From Candidatus Wolframiiraptor sinensis (GTDB lineage: Archaea; Thermoproteota; Nitrososphaeria_A; Caldarchaeales; Wolframiiraptoraceae): a stretch of DNA of 64,000 nt. The stretch is from positions 186,001-250,000 of the forward strand of contig JALNJX010000002.1 of NCBI GenBank assembly GCA_023268255.1. The letters are read 5' to 3'. The position numbers were made by a program, and so were the translations under genes. The notes beneath the pieces are model-generated. The model made no database searches. It was not told the origin of the DNA and worked only from the letters and a program-made list of their open reading frames with translations. This document shows, piece by piece, positions 55,588-64,000 of the stretch (positions are counted from its first letter, which is position 1; every line of letters begins with the position of its first letter).

Positions 55588-56667
55588 ATGGGGTTGACGT
55601 TCATTCTCTATGCTACTGGCAGGTGTAACTTGAGGTGTGGGTATTGTGGCGGGAGCTTTGATCCAGCTAAGGTGCCCTGGCGGGTCGAGTATGATCTGAG
55701 CCTTCTCGATGATCTCGTGAGGGATGGCGATGTGATAGCGTATTATGGCGGTGAGCCTCTTCTGAACATGAGGTTCATTGAGGAGGTTATGGGGAGGTTT
55801 GAGGGATGCCGGCACGTCATCCAGACGAATGGTCTTCTCTTAGACAGGGTTTCGCGGAATACTCTCGAGAGACTCGACGCCGTGCTCGTCTCCATAGATG
55901 GTGATCGGCGCGTGACGGATCGCTGGAGGGGCAGGGGTGTGTATGATAGGGTTATCGGCGGGGTTGCGCGGCTCAGGAAAGCGGGCTTCTCGGGAGACGT
56001 GGTCGCCAGGATGACTATTACGCCCGACTCCGATATCCACCGCGATGTGAAGTATCTTCTCGGCCTCGGCCTCTTCGATCACGTCCACTGGCAGCTCAGC
56101 ATGATCTGGGTTGATAGAGGTCTCTGGGGGGATTTATGGGGCTGGATCGAGTCATCGTATAAGCCTGGTCTCGACAAGCTCATGGAGCTCTGGATCTCTG
56201 GGCTGGAGCGCGGCGAGATCCTTGGGATGGCGCCGTTCCAGGGAGTCCTGAAGAGAGTTCTAAGTGGTGGGCCGACCCCGCCATGCGGATCCGGCGAGAA
56301 CTCCTTCACAGTGCTCACCGACGGTAGGATCATCCTGTGCCCGATTGCTGTCGAGGAGGGTTGGGCTCAGATGGGTTTGCTCGGCGCGATCTCCCGGAGG
56401 GAGCTGGAGGGCCGGCGCAACGTTATCAATGAGCCGTGCAGGTCATGCTGTTTGCTTGGGATCTGTGGAGCTCGGTGCCTCTATACTCATCGAGAGAGGC
56501 TTTGGGGTGATGAGGGCGTCAAGGTGATCTGCGCCTGCTCTCGCCACATAATAAATCTGATCATGAGGAATTTAAGTAGAGTCGAGGAGGCCGCTGAGAA
56601 GAGTGGGCTGCGCTTGGAGGATCTAGCCTACCCCGAGTACAATAATACCGTCGAGATAATGCCTTGA
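55588..56667 (+). CDS. Radical SAM/SPASM protein, possible peptide-modifying enzyme
   Basis: From ATG 55588 (MGLTFILYATGRCNLRCGYC) the protein of about 359 residues has the radical SAM cluster CNLRCGYC, the SAM-binding IAYYGGEPLLNM and a SPASM-like C-terminal cysteine set: PPCGSGENSF, IILCPIAVE, INEPCRSCCLLGICGARCLY and ICACSRHI. This is like archaeal peptide-modifying radical SAM enzymes of the AF1577 type. No convincing precursor peptide is adjacent. The frame opens at 55561, but the preceding residues seem non-conserved. Confidence 0.75.
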   Translation: MGLTFILYATGRCNLRCGYCGGSFDPAKVPWRVEYDLSLLDDLVRDGDVIAYYGGEPLLNMRFIEEVMGRFEGCRHVIQTNGLLLDRVSRNTLERLDAVLVSIDGDRRVTDRWRGRGVYDRVIGGVARLRKAGFSGDVVARMTITPDSDIHRDVKYLLGLGLFDHVHWQLSMIWVDRGLWGDLWGWIESSYKPGLDKLMELWISGLERGEILGMAPFQGVLKRVLSGGPTPPCGSGENSFTVLTDGRIILCPIAVEEGWAQMGLLGAISRRELEGRRNVINEPCRSCCLLGICGARCLYTHRERLWGDEGVKVICACSRHIINLIMRNLSRVEEAAEKSGLRLEDLAYPEYNNTVEIMP

Positions 56668-56794
56668 AGCGCTGTTGGCATCGCTTATCGGGGATTATCA
56701 GGGTGAGCTGAGGTCATCATGGCATCAGCTACTGCAGCTCTCATCATTCTCGATATGTGAGTTGCATCTGGCTTCGGAAAAAACCTTGCGCGCC

Positions 56795-57289
56795 CTACTC
56801 CTTCGGGCTTCTCGGCAGCGCCGTCGCGCCGGTTCTCGCGAGCTCCTTTATCCCGAAGCTCCTCATAAGCTCTATGAACGCGTCCACTTTCTGCGGCGTC
56901 CCGGTTACCTCGACTATCGCGGCATCCGGTGAGAGATCTACGATCCTACCCCGGAATGCTCTCACGTAATAATCTAGGTCGGCTCTGGCCGCTGGGTCCG
57001 GAACATGAACCTTCACAAGCGCCATCTCCCTTATCACCGTGTTATCTGGATCGAGCCTCGAGACCTTCACGACGTCCACCAGCTTTCTGAGCTGCTTTAT
57101 GACCTGCTCGACCACCGGCTCATCCCCATAGAGCGTTATCGTCATCCGCGAAATACCTGGATTCTCGGTCGGGCCCACCGAGATGCTCTCTATGTTGAAG
57201 TTCCTTCTCCTGATGAGCCACGCGACCCTGAAAAGCACCCCAGGCTTATTCTCTACTATGAATGAGATCACGTGAAATGGCTTCTTCAT
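56795..57289 (-). CDS. ilvN: Acetolactate synthase small (regulatory) subunit
   Basis: The protein of about 164 residues has an N-terminal ACT domain (FHVISFIVENKPGVLFRVAW, RRNFNIESISVGPTENPGIS) and a C-terminal regulatory domain (MALVKVHVP ... IVEVTGTPQKVDAFIELMRS). It activates the large subunit and gives valine feedback control. Start ATG 57289 follows a GGAGGTGG site that overlaps the end of ilvB; a frame from 57304 adds five residues. It ends the ilvB-ilvN operon. Confidence 0.9.
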   Translation of the reverse strand: MKKPFHVISFIVENKPGVLFRVAWLIRRRNFNIESISVGPTENPGISRMTITLYGDEPVVEQVIKQLRKLVDVVKVSRLDPDNTVIREMALVKVHVPDPAARADLDYYVRAFRGRIVDLSPDAAIVEVTGTPQKVDAFIELMRSFGIKELARTGATALPRSPKE

Positions 57290-57293
57290 TCGC

Positions 57294-59000
57294 CTAGCCT
57301 CCACCTCTCATCACCTCCCTTAAATCGGTTATCGTCTCGGCCAACGATCTTCCGGGAGGCGCGAATGGCAAGACCGGCTCATCCGGGTTTATCCAGACAT
57401 CTATAACCGTCGTCCTATCACTGCTCATGGCCTCCTTGAACGCCCTCGAGAACTCCTGAAGCGACTGGGGCCTCGCGGCGTTCGCGCCATAAGCCTCGGC
57501 GAGCTTCACGAAGTCCGGCACGCCGCGCCTCAAGCAAGTCGCGCAGTATCTTCCCCCGTAGAATAGGTCCTGCCAGTACTTCACCATGCCGAGCCAGCCA
57601 TCATTCATTATCACGACGATTACCGGTATCTCCTCGACGATCGAGGTGGCGAGCTCCCCCTCCGTCATCAGGAAGCTTCCATCGCCATCGATATCGACCA
57701 CTATCGAGTTGGGCTTAGCGACTTTTGCTCCCAAGGCCGCGGGGAGCCCGAAGCCCATGGTCCCGAGGCCTCCGGATGTTATGAAGGTTCTCGGATGATA
57801 CACCTCGAGGTAGAGGGCGGCCCACATCTGATTTCTGCCGACACCCGTGGTCACGATCCCGTCCGCCGGCAATAGCCTCCTGATCTCTCTTATCACGTTC
57901 TTGGGTGATAGCTCGTCCGCGGGCCGCTGGTCAAGCTTCTCAATGCTTTCCTTAACATCCTTAACCCTCTGGAGCCATGTCGAGGTATCCTTTCTCGATA
58001 AGTCTTTCACGGCATCATGGATCGCCTTGAGAGCTTGCTTCGCGTCGGCGACTATAGGTATGTCTGGCTTAATGTTCTTCCCTATCTCGGCGGCATCTAT
58101 GTCCACGTGAATGAGCGTGGCATCTCTCGCGAATGTATCGAACCTCCCGGTTGATCTATCGCTGAACCTCGTCCCGATCGCGAAGATGACATCCGCCTCC
58201 ATTATCAGCTTATTCGCGGCCGCCGATCCGTGCATCCCCACTCTCCCTATATAGAGTGGATGATTCTCCGGGAATGAGCCCTTCCCCATCAGCGTGATGG
58301 TAACCGGTATCATGAGGAGTTCGGCCAGAGCTCTAAGCTCCTCTGATGCATTTGAGATTATGACCCCTCCTCCCGCGAGCATGACAGGTCTCTCGGCGTT
58401 TAAGAGAGCCTCCGCAGCCCGCTTAACTTGGAGTGGATGGGGCTCCTTGACTAGCTTATTCGCGCGCGGCGGGATCTCGGCCTCGAGGTCTACCTCAGCC
58501 TCCTCCCTTTGCACATCGACCGGGAAGTCTATTAGCACGGGCGCGGGCCTTCCCTCCATGGCCAGGTAGAATGCCTCCTTCACCACCCTCGGAACATCCT
58601 CCGCGTCTTGGATCTGGAAGGAGTATTTCGTGATCGGCGTCGTTATCCCTATTATGTCAGCCTCCTGGAAGGCGTCTCTCCCGATCATGTGTCTCGCGAC
58701 CTGGCCTGTAATAGCGACTATCGGCGATGAGTCCATGTAGGCCGTCGCTATCCCAGTCACTAGATTCGTCGCGCCCGGACCCGATGTGGCCATGCATACG
58801 CCGACTCTGCCGCTAGCCCTGGCGTAGCCGTCGGCGGCGTGGGCTGCGCACTGCTCATGTCTCACAAGAATATGCCTTATACTGGAATCGTGGAGGGCGT
58901 CGTATACCGGGAGGATGGCGCCTCCTGGGATCCCGAATATGACCTTGACCCCTTCATTCTCCAGCGACTTGATGAGAGCCTTAGCGCCGCTCAGCCTCAT
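57294..59000 (-). CDS. ilvB: Acetolactate synthase large subunit
   Basis: The 568-residue thiamine diphosphate enzyme joins two pyruvates, or pyruvate with 2-oxobutyrate, at the start of branched-chain amino acid synthesis. It has the catalytic Glu in HEQCAAHAADGYARASG, GGGVIISNAS and the cofactor motif VDIDGDGSFLMTEGELATS ending in MNDGWLGMV. Length is normal. It is divergent from ilvD 100 bases away and close to ilvN. Confidence 0.93.
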   Translation of the reverse strand: MRLSGAKALIKSLENEGVKVIFGIPGGAILPVYDALHDSSIRHILVRHEQCAAHAADGYARASGRVGVCMATSGPGATNLVTGIATAYMDSSPIVAITGQVARHMIGRDAFQEADIIGITTPITKYSFQIQDAEDVPRVVKEAFYLAMEGRPAPVLIDFPVDVQREEAEVDLEAEIPPRANKLVKEPHPLQVKRAAEALLNAERPVMLAGGGVIISNASEELRALAELLMIPVTITLMGKGSFPENHPLYIGRVGMHGSAAANKLIMEADVIFAIGTRFSDRSTGRFDTFARDATLIHVDIDAAEIGKNIKPDIPIVADAKQALKAIHDAVKDLSRKDTSTWLQRVKDVKESIEKLDQRPADELSPKNVIREIRRLLPADGIVTTGVGRNQMWAALYLEVYHPRTFITSGGLGTMGFGLPAALGAKVAKPNSIVVDIDGDGSFLMTEGELATSIVEEIPVIVVIMNDGWLGMVKYWQDLFYGGRYCATCLRRGVPDFVKLAEAYGANAARPQSLQEFSRAFKEAMSSDRTTVIDVWINPDEPVLPFAPPGRSLAETITDLREVMRGGG

Positions 59001-59100
59001 CGTCTTAGGGCTTGAGGATAGGATCCCCTAAATTAATCTTGACGCGTCCCCCGGGGGCCGCCGGCGCATAGCATTCTTAAGTAAGTGAGGATCGGGGCTA

Positions 59101-60780
59101 ATGGGCTCAAGCATGAGGAGCGATTCGATTAAGCGGGGCCTGGAGAGGGCTCCTCACAGGGCTCTGCTCTACTCTCTCGGGCTCAGCCGCGATGATCTGG
59201 AGAAGCCATTCATCGGTGTGATCAATAGTTACTCGAGCATGGTCCCGGGCCACGTTCACCTGAGAATGATAGCGGATGCTGTTATCCAGGGGGTTAGGGA
59301 GGCAGGCGGAGTGCCATTCGAGTTCAACACGATAGTCGTTTGCGATGGACTCGCGATGGATCATGAGGGCATGAGATATTCTCTTCCATCCAGGGAGCTG
59401 ATAGCCGACTCCGTGGAGACTATAGCCAAGGCGCACGCGCTCGATGGCCTCATCCTGATACCGAACTGCGATAAGGTTACGCCCGGAATGCTCATGGCAG
59501 CGGCGAGGCTCGATCTGCCAACAATCATAATAACCGGAGGCCCGATGCCCTGTGGCTGGTTCAATGGCAGAAAAGTCGCCTTCTCCCACGTCTATGAGGG
59601 GATTGGCAGGGTTAAGTCTGGAGAGCTGAGCGAGGAGGAGCTCGAGATGCTCGCTATGGCCGCGTGCCCAGCCCCGGGCTCCTGTAACGGGCTCTACACG
59701 GCGAATACCATGGCCTGCGTGGTTGAGGCGCTCGGCCTCTCCCTACCCGGCTCCGCCACCCCACCAGCGACAAGCTCTAGGAGGGTCGCGCTCGCCCGAG
59801 AAACCGGGAGGAGGATCATCGAGCTCATACGGGGGAACATAACTGCTTCGAGGATCCTGACGAGGAAGGCTTTCGAGAACGCGATTAGGGTGGATTTGGC
59901 GCTGGGGGGCTCCACGAACACCGTCCTCCACCTGATGGCGGTCGCGAGGGAGGCCGGGGTAGACCTGGAGCTCGAGGACTTCGATAGGCTGAGCAGGGAG
60001 ACCCCGCAGATAGCCGAGCTCATCCCGAGCGGGCCCCACGGCATGGATGATCTCGATAGGGCTGGAGGCGTGCCGGCCGTCATGAAGACCCTCGAGCCCC
60101 TGCTCCACCTCGACGCGCTCACGGTCACCGGGAAAACTGTTGGAGAGAACATTTCCGGCGCCAGGAGGCTCGATGAGGGGGTTATCAGGCCTCTTGATAA
60201 GCCGATTAGGCGTGTGGGCGGGATCGCAGTCCTGAGGGGGAGCTTGGCTCCGAGGGGCGCTGTCGTGAAGACCGCTGGAGTTCCTCCTAGCATGATGAGG
60301 TTCCGGGGGAGGGCGAGGGTCTTCGACTCAGGCGATGAGGCCGTTGATGCTCTGATGAGCGGGAGGATGCGGGAGGGAGATGTCGTCGTGATAAGATATG
60401 AGGGGCCGCGTGGAGGCCCCGGCATGAGGGAGATGCTCGCTCCAACCGCGGCGCTCGTCGGTCTGGGGCTCATCGAGAAGATAGCTCTCGTGACCGATGG
60501 AAGATTCTCGGGGGCTACGCGCGGCCTCTGCGTGGGACATGTCTCGCCCGAGGCGGCTGAGGGAGGGCCAATAGCCGTAGTCGAGGAGAATGACATGATA
60601 CTGATAGATGTCGAGTCGAGAATTCTGGATCTCGAGGTCCATGAGAGCGAGCTTAGGCGTAGAATGGATTCCTGGAAGCCGCCCAAGCCCAGGGCCGAGA
60701 AGGGCTGGCTTCTAAGATATTCTCTCGGCGTATCCTCCGCCGATTCCGGGGCGATTCTCAAGGCATCCTCGGAGCATTAG
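59101..60780 (+). CDS. ilvD: Dihydroxy-acid dehydratase
   Basis: The 559-residue enzyme dehydrates dihydroxy-isovalerate and dihydroxy-methylvalerate in valine, leucine and isoleucine synthesis. It has the iron-sulfur cysteines in [14 protein letters not shown] and [32 protein letters not shown], and a C-terminal [21 protein letters not shown]. It may start at ATG 59101 or ATG 59113. It lies beside ilvB-ilvN in the opposite direction, sharing their promoter region. Confidence 0.93.
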   Translation: MGSSMRSDSIKRGLERAPHRALLYSLGLSRDDLEKPFIGVINSYSSMVPGHVHLRMIADAVIQGVREAGGVPFEFNTIVVCDGLAMDHEGMRYSLPSRELIADSVETIAKAHALDGLILIPNCDKVTPGMLMAAARLDLPTIIITGGPMPCGWFNGRKVAFSHVYEGIGRVKSGELSEEELEMLAMAACPAPGSCNGLYTANTMACVVEALGLSLPGSATPPATSSRRVALARETGRRIIELIRGNITASRILTRKAFENAIRVDLALGGSTNTVLHLMAVAREAGVDLELEDFDRLSRETPQIAELIPSGPHGMDDLDRAGGVPAVMKTLEPLLHLDALTVTGKTVGENISGARRLDEGVIRPLDKPIRRVGGIAVLRGSLAPRGAVVKTAGVPPSMMRFRGRARVFDSGDEAVDALMSGRMREGDVVVIRYEGPRGGPGMREMLAPTAALVGLGLIEKIALVTDGRFSGATRGLCVGHVSPEAAEGGPIAVVEENDMILIDVESRILDLEVHESELRRRMDSWKPPKPRAEKGWLLRYSLGVSSADSGAILKASSEH

Positions 60781-60814
60781 GGGATAATAGCCGCCGGTGC
60801 TCGAGTGAGCTGGG

Positions 60815-61387
60815 ATGAGCGGCGGGGAAATGGAGCTGTCCGGATACCTCGTCTCCATCAGACCGAGAACTAGGAGGGGTGCTATCGAGTATGAGCTGAG
60901 GATCGTGAGCACCGGCGGAGAGCTCTTCACGATATACACGCTGAATCCGCCGAGCTTCCTGAGCCCCGCGATCCAGGTTAGAGTTAAAGCTGTTCTCAGC
61001 AAGCAGCTTGAAGCTCCCAGATGGGTTTTAGCTGAGATGAGCCTCATCGGGGGGCCCGGAGCCGCTGAGGTCGCGCAGGCCCTCATAGAGGAAGTCTCTA
61101 GGGGGGTTTATCCGGTGGTGAGCGGCAGGATCGGGGGGATGGCGTTCAGCGTGCCCGTGGATGAGGAGCTGATATCCAGGATTCCACGCCAGCTTCCGAG
61201 CACAGTTTACTGCGTGTTCATGAAGAGGGGGCCGGAGCTCAGGCTCGTTGAGGTGCTGAGTGAGAGGGAGTATATGCTGTTCAGGAAGGCCTCGGAGCTC
61301 GTCTCCGAGATCGAAAGGGAGGCGGCTAGCGTCGATGAGGAGGTGCGCGGATACCTGAGGGAGGCTGAGGCCACAATCGCTACCTGA
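60815..61387 (+). CDS. Unrecognised conserved-looking protein
   Basis: I do not recognise this 190-residue protein. The first 75 residues look beta-rich, like a small OB or barrel fold (IEYELRIVSTGGELFTIYTL, IQVRVKAVLSKQLEAPRWVL). The rest is helical with a coiled-coil C-terminus (SELVSEIEREAASVDEEVRG). Codon use matches its GC-rich neighbours, so it is a real gene. It overlaps the convergent TatD-like gene by eight bases. Confidence 0.6.
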   Translation: MSGGEMELSGYLVSIRPRTRRGAIEYELRIVSTGGELFTIYTLNPPSFLSPAIQVRVKAVLSKQLEAPRWVLAEMSLIGGPGAAEVAQALIEEVSRGVYPVVSGRIGGMAFSVPVDEELISRIPRQLPSTVYCVFMKRGPELRLVEVLSEREYMLFRKASELVSEIEREAASVDEEVRGYLREAEATIAT

Positions 61388-62105
61388 AGATCCGCCTGAA
61401 GTTGAACTCTATCGCGTCCTCGACGTCTTTTGCTGGCATCCTCTTCACCTCGGCGATGAGCTTTACTAGGTCCTCGATCATGTCGGGCCCGAGCCTTAAG
61501 CCCCTGTACTCGTAGGGGCCATCGCTCTCCGTCAATATCATGTCTAGGGGCGCCTCCCTCAGCACATCCATGTGCCTCGGCTGAATCCTCGCCGCGGGGT
61601 TTATTGTGATCATGTAACCGCATTCCCGCATCTCCTCGAGCAGGCTCAGCGGACCATTATACCAGTGGATTATGGCGGATTCCACGTCCATTTTCCTGAG
61701 AATTCCGAGAACATCCGCCCAAGCATCCCTTGCGTGAATGTTCATCGGCAGATCGTATTCTGCCGAGAGCCTGCAGAATGACTTGAAGACATCCATCTGC
61801 TTCTCCCTATTCCCGCGCTTCCCGTCCAGACCTACCTCGCCTATCCCCTTAACATCATCTCTCCTCTCGATGAGGCCTATTACCTCATCTATCTCCTGCT
61901 GCGTGATCTCCTCCAAGCTCCATGGATGGATCCCGATGAATGGCATGATGTTCTCGAACTTCTCCGTGAGCTCGAGCGTTTTCAGGCTGCTCTCCAGATC
62001 CTCCGAGACGGCGATCACGATGATCCCGTCCTCGATGCGCCCAAGAACCTCCTCATTGAGCGAATGCGCGTGGCAGTGTGCATCCACCAGCATGTCTACT
62101 CCCAT
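61380..62105 (-). CDS. TatD-family metal-dependent hydrolase
   Basis: From ATG 62105 (MGVDMLVDAHCHAHS) the protein of about 241 residues has the TatD metal-ligand series: DAHCHAHS, PFIGIHPWS, GIGEVGLDG, LPMNIHARDAW, AIIHWYNG and ILTESDGPYEYRG. TatD enzymes are deoxyribonucleases or exonucleases of the amidohydrolase superfamily. The open frame extends upstream to 62381, but that part antisense-overlaps the YjbQ gene and looks non-coding. Confidence 0.85.
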   Translation of the reverse strand: MGVDMLVDAHCHAHSLNEEVLGRIEDGIIVIAVSEDLESSLKTLELTEKFENIMPFIGIHPWSLEEITQQEIDEVIGLIERRDDVKGIGEVGLDGKRGNREKQMDVFKSFCRLSAEYDLPMNIHARDAWADVLGILRKMDVESAIIHWYNGPLSLLEEMRECGYMITINPAARIQPRHMDVLREAPLDMILTESDGPYEYRGLRLGPDMIEDLVKLIAEVKRMPAKDVEDAIEFNFRRIFR

Positions 62106-62169
62106 GCGTATGCCCTCTTCTCGGGTTTTAAGGCTAATGTTAAATCTCGCCGAGATCGTCCGCGACCAT

Positions 62170-62583
62170 ATGAAGAGCTTTCTTAAAGAGCTGGCGGTTA
62201 GGACCGGTGGTAGGGTCGAGTTCAGGGATATTACGCGCGAGGTCGAGGAGGCAATTAGGGAGAGCGGCGTCAGGAGCGGCATCGCGATAATCTTCACGCC
62301 GCATACGACTACCGGGATATTCTTGAATGAGGATGAGAGCGTGTTGAAGAGGGATCTCGAGAAGACTATGGAGAGGCTCATACCGGAGAAGGGGGGCTAC
62401 ATGCATGATGAGGTTGACTATAACGCGTATGCGCATCTAAGGTCCATAATCTTGGGGGCGTCGCTGGCGATACCCGTGGAGAATGGTAGGCCCATGCTCG
62501 GGGCTTGGCAGAGCATATTCCTCGCCGAGTTCGATGGGCCGAGGAGCAGGAGGGTTTACGTCAAAGTGATCGGATCTGATTAA
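62170..62583 (+). CDS. YjbQ/UPF0047 family protein
   Basis: From ATG 62170 (MKSFLKELAVRTGGRVEFRD) the protein of 137 residues has the family signature GIAIIFTPHTTTGIFLNEDE and later MLGAWQSIFLAEFDGPR. YjbQ proteins have thiamine-phosphate synthase-like side activity in bacteria, but the true role is unclear. It is divergent from the TatD-like gene and overlaps the rhomboid gene by four bases. ATG 62137 is an alternative start. Confidence 0.88.
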   Translation: MKSFLKELAVRTGGRVEFRDITREVEEAIRESGVRSGIAIIFTPHTTTGIFLNEDESVLKRDLEKTMERLIPEKGGYMHDEVDYNAYAHLRSIILGASLAIPVENGRPMLGAWQSIFLAEFDGPRSRRVYVKVIGSD

Positions 62584-63239
62584 AGCGCGATCCGAACTCT
62601 CCTCAGCATCGGCCTGTAGATCAGGGTGATTATTAGGCCGGCGATGAAGCCGCCGAGGTGGGCGGCGTAAGCGACCTGAGAGAATGGCGTTAGGATCGCG
62701 TAGAAGAACTGGAGCGCGGCCATGATTATTATCGCGACTATCGCCGGGGCGACTATCGGGAACCCGATGAAGATGAAGAGCCTTCTCAGCGGGAAGAGGA
62801 CGGCGTATGCTGCCATAACCCCGAAGATCGCGCCCGAAGCCCCGATGGATGGCGTGAGCAGGAGCTGCCTAGCGGGGTGAAATGCCAGGATAAAGTATGC
62901 GTGAGCGTAGTCGGCCGCGATTCCGCTGGCGAAATACAGGATCAAGTACTTGATCCTCCCGAGAACCCTCTCGACATCCGGCCCGAAGATGAAGAGCGCG
63001 AACATGTTCAGGAACAGGTGAAGGAGGTTGCCGTGCAGAAACATCGATGTTATCAGCCTGTACGGCTCCTTCCCGAGTATCGTTAGGAATGGGATTGCGG
63101 AGAAGTTGATGATTATCTCGTCGAAGAGCCTTGGATCGGCCAGCTGGATGATGAGGGTCGCGATCCCTATCGCGCTATTCACTCCTATCATGATCCAGGT
63201 GGCCCTGGCGCTCGGCGTGCTTATTATGTAGCCCTCCAT
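62580..63239 (-). CDS. Rhomboid intramembrane serine protease
   Basis: The 219-residue protein has six membrane helices and the rhomboid catalytic pair: Ser in SIGASGAIFGVMAAYAVLF and His in YAAHLGGFIAGLI. The LHGNLLHLFLNMFALFIFG segment (the HxxxN motif) completes the fold. Rhomboids cut membrane proteins inside the bilayer. The N-terminus is short, so this is the six-helix bacterial/archaeal core type. Confidence 0.92.
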   Translation of the reverse strand: MEGYIISTPSARATWIMIGVNSAIGIATLIIQLADPRLFDEIIINFSAIPFLTILGKEPYRLITSMFLHGNLLHLFLNMFALFIFGPDVERVLGRIKYLILYFASGIAADYAHAYFILAFHPARQLLLTPSIGASGAIFGVMAAYAVLFPLRRLFIFIGFPIVAPAIVAIIIMAALQFFYAILTPFSQVAYAAHLGGFIAGLIITLIYRPMLRRVRIAL

Positions 63240-63528
63240 TACTCGATGACTGAGCCCGCGGCCTATTAACCTTATGGGGTCATCCCCTATCCTAACCTCG
63301 CATGGATATTTTATCTCGAGATCGCTTCTCGGCTTAATCCTTATTCCATATGGGGTGTGGGCGCGTGAGCTGTTTTTCTTTTGCGTCCGTGAAGCCTTAT
63401 AGTCGCGGTTATGGTTGATGGTTTTTTAGGGTGGTGTTATGGGTGAGGTCGAGGAGGAGGGCTTTGAGGATTCTGGCTAGGGAGGCCGGCAGGATGGGAG
63501 CCGAGCTGATGAAAGGAGAGTGATCGAC

Positions 63529-64000
63529 ATGGTCAGGAGGGTTTATGTGGATACGGCTTGGAACTCGAAGCCGCATACATGCTATGACCCGGCTGAGGAC
63601 AGGTTCTTTGAAGTCGAGGATCTCGCTGAGCTCGCCGAAAAATACAACAAAGTTTACATTGATAACACAATATTTCCGAGGATGTGGCCCCAGCTGAAGG
63701 CGTTGATAGACGATGGCGCGAGGATCTTCTATTTTGCTAAGCCGTGGACCTGGAGGAGGTGGCGCGAGAAATATGCTAAGGAGTTGAAGAAGAGGTTCGG
63801 CAGGAAGAAGACAGATTATGGAGATGCATATATTTTGTCGAGGATCCGTGATGAAGTGCCTAAAGCCTTCGCGGAGATCACGCCTTTGGATGCCGTGTTC
63901 AAGCCGTTGCTGATAAAGGAGAGGGCGCTGGCCAGGCAGCTGATGAGGCTGCAGCAGATGCTGGAGCTAGGCATAGACTTCGAGGAGGAAATCAGAGATT
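63529..64000 (+). CDS. Probable IS110-type transposase (partial, runs off window)
   Basis: The frame from ATG 63529 is open to the window end. It starts VRRVYVDTAWNSKPHTCYD, then VYIDNTIFPRMWPQLKALID, WTWRRWREKYAKELKKRFGR and KKTDYGDAYILSRI. The VD, ID and KTDYGDA spacing resembles the DEDD N-terminal domain of IS110-family recombinases, which use a bridge RNA. The match is by pattern only. Just upstream (63240-63528) is a non-coding stretch where such an RNA could lie. Confidence 0.5.
   Translation, partial: MVRRVYVDTAWNSKPHTCYDPAEDRFFEVEDLAELAEKYNKVYIDNTIFPRMWPQLKALIDDGARIFYFAKPWTWRRWREKYAKELKKRFGRKKTDYGDAYILSRIRDEVPKAFAEITPLDAVFKPLLIKERALARQLMRLQQMLELGIDFEEEIRD

Noticed and set aside
56719-56760. 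Short peptide MASATAALIILDM after the radical SAM gene
   Set aside because: Only 13 codons with no ribosome site and no residues typical of a modified peptide precursor.
61738-62169. Upstream part of the long YjbQ frame and of the long TatD frame
   Set aside because: These segments are antisense to the other gene's real coding sequence; the family-typical starts are at 62170 and 62105.

Overview
This window looks like chromosomal DNA of an archaeon, probably a thermophile of the TACK/Thermoproteota side. It carries archaeal release factor aRF1, archaeal LeuRS, pantoate kinase, a UbiA-type ether-lipid prenyltransferase, HerA and NurA, a tRNA-splicing endonuclease subunit, an AbrB-PhoU regulator and SAM decarboxylase with spermidine synthase. 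Genes are tightly packed and often overlap by 4 to 9 bases. Many starts sit 20 to 35 bases below a TATA-like box. Arginine is mostly AGG/AGA. I cannot name the species.

Layout. (1) 1-36.9 kb is ordinary core genome: coenzyme A synthesis (pantoate kinase with an ECF-like membrane protein), translation termination, galT, fumarase, an ADP-forming acyl-CoA synthetase fused to an acetyltransferase, HerA/NurA, a polyamine/TatA/ribophorin-like operon, two 2-hydroxyacid dehydrogenases around a KDPG aldolase, a feoAB locus with a divergent HTH plus ferritin-like protein, leuS, endA-like and ubiA-like genes. A LarA-like gene near 8 kb has one frameshift. (2) 36,960-46,310 is an AT-rich integrated element at the 3' end of tRNA-Leu(GAG), bounded by an exact 19-bp direct repeat. 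It carries a HEPN-like membrane protein, a DndC-like PAPS-reductase-family protein, a Cas4/Dna2-like nuclease beside an SF1 helicase, a RelE-like toxin with a long unrecognised partner, and a small membrane protein. I found no integrase. It reads as a defence island and is the best candidate for an undescribed system. (3) 46.3-49.1 kb has a winged-helix membrane protein, a truncated TnpB with a strong GC-rich hairpin in its 3' end, and a retropepsin-like protease. (4) 49.7-55.2 kb is a carbohydrate cluster in which every gene is broken: a sugar epimerase, an FGGY kinase, a family-2 glycosyltransferase and a secreted protein. The neighbouring long genes are intact, so local gene decay is likelier than general sequence error. 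(5) 55.3-64 kb returns to core genome: tRNA-Asn, a radical SAM/SPASM protein, branched-chain amino acid synthesis (ilvB, ilvN, ilvD), TatD, YjbQ and rhomboid. A likely IS110-type transposase runs off the right edge.

All family calls come from reading motifs by eye. No database search was run.
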